26,723 nt of DNA. It comes from an uncultured Eubacterium sp. (GTDB taxonomy: Bacteria > Bacillota > Clostridia > Lachnospirales > Lachnospiraceae). This document shows positions 23,414 to 26,723 of the stretch, one piece after another. The first letter of the stretch is position 1, and each line of letters starts with the position of its first letter. The position numbers and the translations under genes were made by a program. Location: NCBI GenBank assembly GCA_948579355.1, contig CAPAOV010000031.1, positions 1-26,723 on the forward strand, in the 5' to 3' direction. The notes under the pieces were generated by a model that worked only from the letters and a program-made list of their open reading frames with translations, had not been told where the DNA came from and searched no databases.

Positions 23414-24937
23414 ATGAAAAAAAACAGAATCAGAGCATCGTTTTCCAACCGCAAATTTAAGATGGGAAGCTTTCAGACGCTGATTATGATTCTTGTAGTC
23501 ATTGTCGTTGTCGTTCTCAATATTGTTGTTACCCGTCTGGGATTTTCCAAAGATATGAATGCAGATTATCTGTATTCCCTGTCAAACGATACGGTATCTT
23601 TTGTATCAAAGCTCAAAGATGACATTACCTTATACTATCTGGTAGAGGATGGAAACGAAGCGGTATCGGCGGCGAATACAAAAGTGATTAATATTGAAAA
23701 TATCATTCGTCTCTATGATTCATTTGCACATATTACGGTAGAGAAGAAAAATCCGGTTCTCTATCCGAATTTTGCCAAAGACTATACGGATAAGGAAGTT
23801 TCCGATAATGACGTCATCGTTGTCAATAATACTACGAAAAAATCCGAGTATGTATCGTTTCAACAGGAAATGATTGAATACGGATACGATACGAGCGGCG
23901 GAAGTTACCAGCAGATACCGCAGACGCTCAAACTCGAGTCCGCGGTGACTTCGGCGATACAGAAAGTGACGTTAAAAAATACCTTGAAAGTGTATGTGTC
24001 GAATGACCACGGAGAACAGAAATTGACCGATGATTTTTATGATTTATTGTCGAAGAACGGAATGGAATATGAGGATTTCGCTATTGCCAAAAACACAAAA
24101 CTTCCGGAAGAGTGTGATTTGTTTATTATGAACAGTCCGTCCAGAGATTTGACAGAGAACGAGTACCAATATATTACCAACTATTTAAAAGAGGGTGGGA
24201 AAGGTCTGTTTTTCCTCAATTATACAGTGGAGACGCCATTCTATGATAAATTGTTAAAAGATTACGGAATAGAGGCGAAGAAAGGGATGGTACTGGACCC
24301 AGACGGATATTCTGTTTCCTATGGTTCCGGTATGTATATGCTTCTGACCCCGAAACTTTCAGAGGACAGCAGTCTGGCAACGGATGTCACGAAAGCAGAT
24401 ACTCTTGCATGGTATAGCCGCGGTCTGGCTGCCGATAAGAAAGTACGGGGTACGCTGAAAGTAGAATCGGTATTGGAAACATCCGCTAAATCCTATTGTA
24501 AAATGCCGGAAGAGCTTAAAAAGGAGGAAATTGAGAAGACGGATAAGGACGAGAGCGGGCCGTTCAGCGTTGCCATGATGGCAACGGATACCCATGCACA
24601 GGATACAAAAGGAGAAGGGCATGCTACGAAGCTGTTCGTTGTCGGCTCGGTTGCCTTTACCGGCGTCGTGGACTATGCTTCACAATCCATGGTCAGCATT
24701 ATTGGCAACAACCAATATGCAAACCGCAGTATTTTAGTCAATGCCCTCACATGGTTAGTTGGTGATTCCGGAGAAGAGATTGCCGTGCTCAATATCCCGA
24801 ACCGCTCGCTGACGGTAGACAGCGCCGTTATTGAACAAGGGGACATCCGTTTCTGGACGGCCCTGCTGCTGGGGATTGTACCGCTTTCGCTTCTGCTGAT
24901 TGGCTTTTTGATTTGGAACCGCAGGAGGAAAAAATAA
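23414..24937 (+). CDS. GldG-like ABC transporter auxiliary protein
   Basis: This 507-residue protein has an N-terminal membrane helix (about 21-43), a large extracytoplasmic domain and a C-terminal helix (about 478-500) followed by basic residues. The NADYLYSLSNDTVSFVSKLKDDITLYYLVE start of the outer domain and the DLFIMNSPSRDLTENEYQYITNYLKEGGKGLFFLN segment, which is DUF4350/GATase-like, are typical of the GldG/ABC_transp_aux family. The domain probably binds the substrate or a wall component outside the membrane. Its stop overlaps the next start (TAATG), pointing to coupled translation. Confidence 0.87.
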   Translation: MKKNRIRASFSNRKFKMGSFQTLIMILVVIVVVVLNIVVTRLGFSKDMNADYLYSLSNDTVSFVSKLKDDITLYYLVEDGNEAVSAANTKVINIENIIRLYDSFAHITVEKKNPVLYPNFAKDYTDKEVSDNDVIVVNNTTKKSEYVSFQQEMIEYGYDTSGGSYQQIPQTLKLESAVTSAIQKVTLKNTLKVYVSNDHGEQKLTDDFYDLLSKNGMEYEDFAIAKNTKLPEECDLFIMNSPSRDLTENEYQYITNYLKEGGKGLFFLNYTVETPFYDKLLKDYGIEAKKGMVLDPDGYSVSYGSGMYMLLTPKLSEDSSLATDVTKADTLAWYSRGLAADKKVRGTLKVESVLETSAKSYCKMPEELKKEEIEKTDKDESGPFSVAMMATDTHAQDTKGEGHATKLFVVGSVAFTGVVDYASQSMVSIIGNNQYANRSILVNALTWLVGDSGEEIAVLNIPNRSLTVDSAVIEQGDIRFWTALLLGIVPLSLLLIGFLIWNRRRKK

Positions 24938-26520
24938 TGACAAGCAGGAAAAAAAATACGATTACGCTTATTATTTTGTCTGTCGTACTTCTTATCTGTC
25001 TTTTGCTGTATTTTTTAATGCCGGACAGAAAGAAAGAAGAGGCGGACGGGGATAAGGATAACGGGCAGATTACGGTAGATACGATTGCCGCCGATACCAT
25101 TGAGACGATATCTTTTGAAAAAGATGGGAAAACGGTATGGTCTTTGAAACGCAGTAAAGAAAATTGGAAAATGGCGGAAGATGATTCGATTCCGGTAAAT
25201 GAAGAGAAAGTAAGTGCGATAACGGACGCCCTGAATCCCGTTACTGCGACGGAAAAAATGGAAACCATTTCCGGCGGACTGGAAAATTACGGTCTCAAAA
25301 CGCCTGCCATGAAATTATCAGTTACGGCAAAGGACGGGCGGGAATATGTGTATGAAATCGGCCTCAAAGTGCCAAAGGAAAATAAAGGTTACTATAGTAA
25401 ATCGAATGCCGGTAATACGGTTTACTGCCTGAATGACGCATTGATTTCTTCGGTTGATATTCCGAAGAACAGTATGATTCAGATGGATTCCCTGCCGTCA
25501 ATTGAAACGGATTATATGACGTATATCCGCGTTAATAACCGCAAAGGCAGTGACTTTGAGGCTAAACGGGTTTCGGATAAAGAAAAAGTGGATTTTTATT
25601 CTAACTGGAATATTACCAAACCGTATGCCCGTCCTCTGGCAACAAGCGCGTCAAAGTGGAATACGACTCTCGGTTATTTTAATGCGCTGACGTATACGGA
25701 ACTCGTCGAATACAGGGCAAATGATTTGAAGCCTTACGGATTGGATAACCCATCCTCTGTGATTACGATAAAATATTATCAGGCGCAGGAGGGCTATACG
25801 CCGTCGGTAACTGCCACGCCGTCCACTGTCGTCACGGGAGATTCTTCCGCAGAGACGGCATATGTTATTCCGAAAGATAAGCGGGAGTATAAGACACTCG
25901 TTCTGTCCGTAGGCGATAAGACGGGAGACAGTTATTATGTGTGCGAGAACGGAAGCACAAATATATATAAGATGAACGGCGACGTCGTGGAAAATATGAC
26001 AAAACTTGATGCCTACGAAAGTATGGACCACTGTGTATATTCGGTTCTGGCGACAAGTATTAAAGGATATGATGTGGCTTATGATAAGACATTGCTGCAG
26101 GTGACGCGGACACCAGTAAAAAATGACGAAGCGTCCAAACAGGAGACGCCGGCGCCTTCGCAGGACAAAGGAACAGCGGTGGAAAATGCTGCCGATAAAA
26201 GTCAAAAGAATATCTGGAAGCTGAATGGCAAAAAGATTTCCGATAAAGATGAAAATGATTTCCTGACGCCATACTCGCAGGCTTATTTGCTCGAATACAC
26301 GGGGAAAGCAGAAGATGGGGAGCAGACGGTAAAAGATACCACACCGGTGCTGAAGATGGTGTTCCATGAGGAAAACCGCGATGTGACCGTGAAGTTTCTC
26401 CCGTACGACGGAACCAATTTTTACCGCGTGGATAAGGATGGCATGGATTATTTCCTTGTCGATAAACTTCTTGTCGATGATGTCATTGAAAAATTCAAGG
26501 GAATCGAAAAGTTGGGGTAA
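24937..26520 (+). CDS. DUF4340-domain membrane-anchored protein
   Basis: This 527-residue protein has one N-terminal helix (about 8-28; ITLIILSVVLLICLLLYF) and a large outer domain. The pattern DTIAADTIETISFEKDGKTVWSLKRSKENWKM, followed by ENYGLKTPAMKLSV and YEIGLKVPKENKGYYSK, is the DUF4340 repeat type. A Thr/Ser/Ala-rich linker (about 300-325) and another at about 405-440 (ASKQETPAPSQD) look flexible. It is the last gene of the operon and probably an accessory partner of the GldAFG-like complex. The ATG at 24937 has AGGAGG eight nt upstream, so I reject an in-frame TTG at 24913 that would run through the SD. No enzymatic activity is recognised. Confidence 0.85.
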   Translation: MTSRKKNTITLIILSVVLLICLLLYFLMPDRKKEEADGDKDNGQITVDTIAADTIETISFEKDGKTVWSLKRSKENWKMAEDDSIPVNEEKVSAITDALNPVTATEKMETISGGLENYGLKTPAMKLSVTAKDGREYVYEIGLKVPKENKGYYSKSNAGNTVYCLNDALISSVDIPKNSMIQMDSLPSIETDYMTYIRVNNRKGSDFEAKRVSDKEKVDFYSNWNITKPYARPLATSASKWNTTLGYFNALTYTELVEYRANDLKPYGLDNPSSVITIKYYQAQEGYTPSVTATPSTVVTGDSSAETAYVIPKDKREYKTLVLSVGDKTGDSYYVCENGSTNIYKMNGDVVENMTKLDAYESMDHCVYSVLATSIKGYDVAYDKTLLQVTRTPVKNDEASKQETPAPSQDKGTAVENAADKSQKNIWKLNGKKISDKDENDFLTPYSQAYLLEYTGKAEDGEQTVKDTTPVLKMVFHEENRDVTVKFLPYDGTNFYRVDKDGMDYFLVDKLLVDDVIEKFKGIEKLG

Positions 26521-26716
26521 TCGTTTGATTATTTGTGATATCTAAGGCGACGGGTATCATCCTGTTTTTATCCGGTATGCCGCTCCCAACGAAAAATACA
26601 TTGTTTTTTTCGTCTACAGAAATCTTCCGCCGACCCTCGCAAAACTCGCTGTCTGCAATGTCGTTTTCCCTGACTTTTGCAGCATTGACCGCTCGCCGGT
26701 CCTTATGCACCACCAT
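26521..26716 (-). other. Unassigned end region with a 73-codon minus-strand open frame
   Basis: The last 203 nt hold no recognisable gene. A minus-strand frame runs from ATG at 26716 to a stop at 26495, after an in-frame TAA at 26722-26720. The translation is charged, matches no family I know, and overlaps the DUF4340 3' end by 26 nt. No SD can be checked because the window ends. It may be chance or the edge of a neighbouring feature. Confidence 0.2.
26535..26569 (+). terminator. Weak terminator candidate after the ABC operon
   Basis: TGATATC (26536-26542) pairs with GGTATCA (26553-26559), extendable by G-U pairs to nine, with an 8-nt loop. A T5 run follows five nt later (26565-26569). Its place 15 nt after the last stop fits, but the stem is weak. 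Confidence 0.35.
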
Positions 26717-26723
26717 TTGTTAC

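Noticed and set aside
25651..26367. 238-codon minus-strand open frame
   Set aside because: Antisense to the DUF4340 gene and without recognisable motifs.
26589..26613. Hairpin ACGAAAAA/TTTTTCGT as a terminator
   Set aside because: The stem is A/T rich with a mismatch and no T-run follows it; it is far from the operon end and could be chance.

Overview
The window looks like a core-chromosome segment of a spore-forming Clostridia, most likely a Lachnospiraceae-type Firmicute. Evidence: strong Shine-Dalgarno (SD) sequences, spoIIM, a UPF0237/UPF0210 gene pair, BspA/Big-type surface proteins, and a Gld-like ABC operon followed by a DUF4340 gene. No phage, insertion sequence, CRISPR array or rRNA was seen. 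The genus cannot be settled from the sequence alone.

Layout. 1-1675: the 3' end of an FtsW/RodA/SpoVE gene overlaps a transpeptidase (PBP). 1659-3828: a Nudix hydrolase with its own promoter, then a tandem-domain polyphosphate:AMP phosphotransferase. 3966-5333: a secreted LRR/Ig-like/transglutaminase protein. 5355-5542: tRNA-Leu(CAA) with a consensus promoter and an intrinsic terminator. 5641-8073: a large secreted protein with an extreme acidic insert. 8087-19670: a long co-directional run: polA, coaE, an FtsA-like ATPase with a long tail, a GGDEF protein, walJ, UPF0237, UPF0210, an aspartate-type aminotransferase and an ADP-ribose-type Nudix hydrolase. 19747-20298: spoIIM, preceded by a sequence resembling a sigma-E promoter. 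20293-21321 (minus): DAHP synthase, convergent with spoIIM. 21508-26520: a four-gene ABC operon (ATPase, permease, GldG-like, DUF4340). 26521-26723: a weak terminator candidate and little else.

The most striking observation is a pair of about 150-nt intergenic elements (2221-2373 and 3818-3965), one before the polyphosphate kinase gene and one before the transglutaminase gene. Both show the same order: a long hairpin, a second hairpin whose loop begins CCGA, and a third hairpin of 9 bp, one bulged base, 4 bp and a triloop. Both end with a segment complementary to the loop of hairpin 2, giving a predicted pseudoknot, fused to CGGAATGGAG, which is the SD of the next gene. The arms differ in sequence between the copies, but pairing is kept by about ten compensatory changes. 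This points to a conserved RNA fold rather than a coding sequence. I do not recognise it as a named family.
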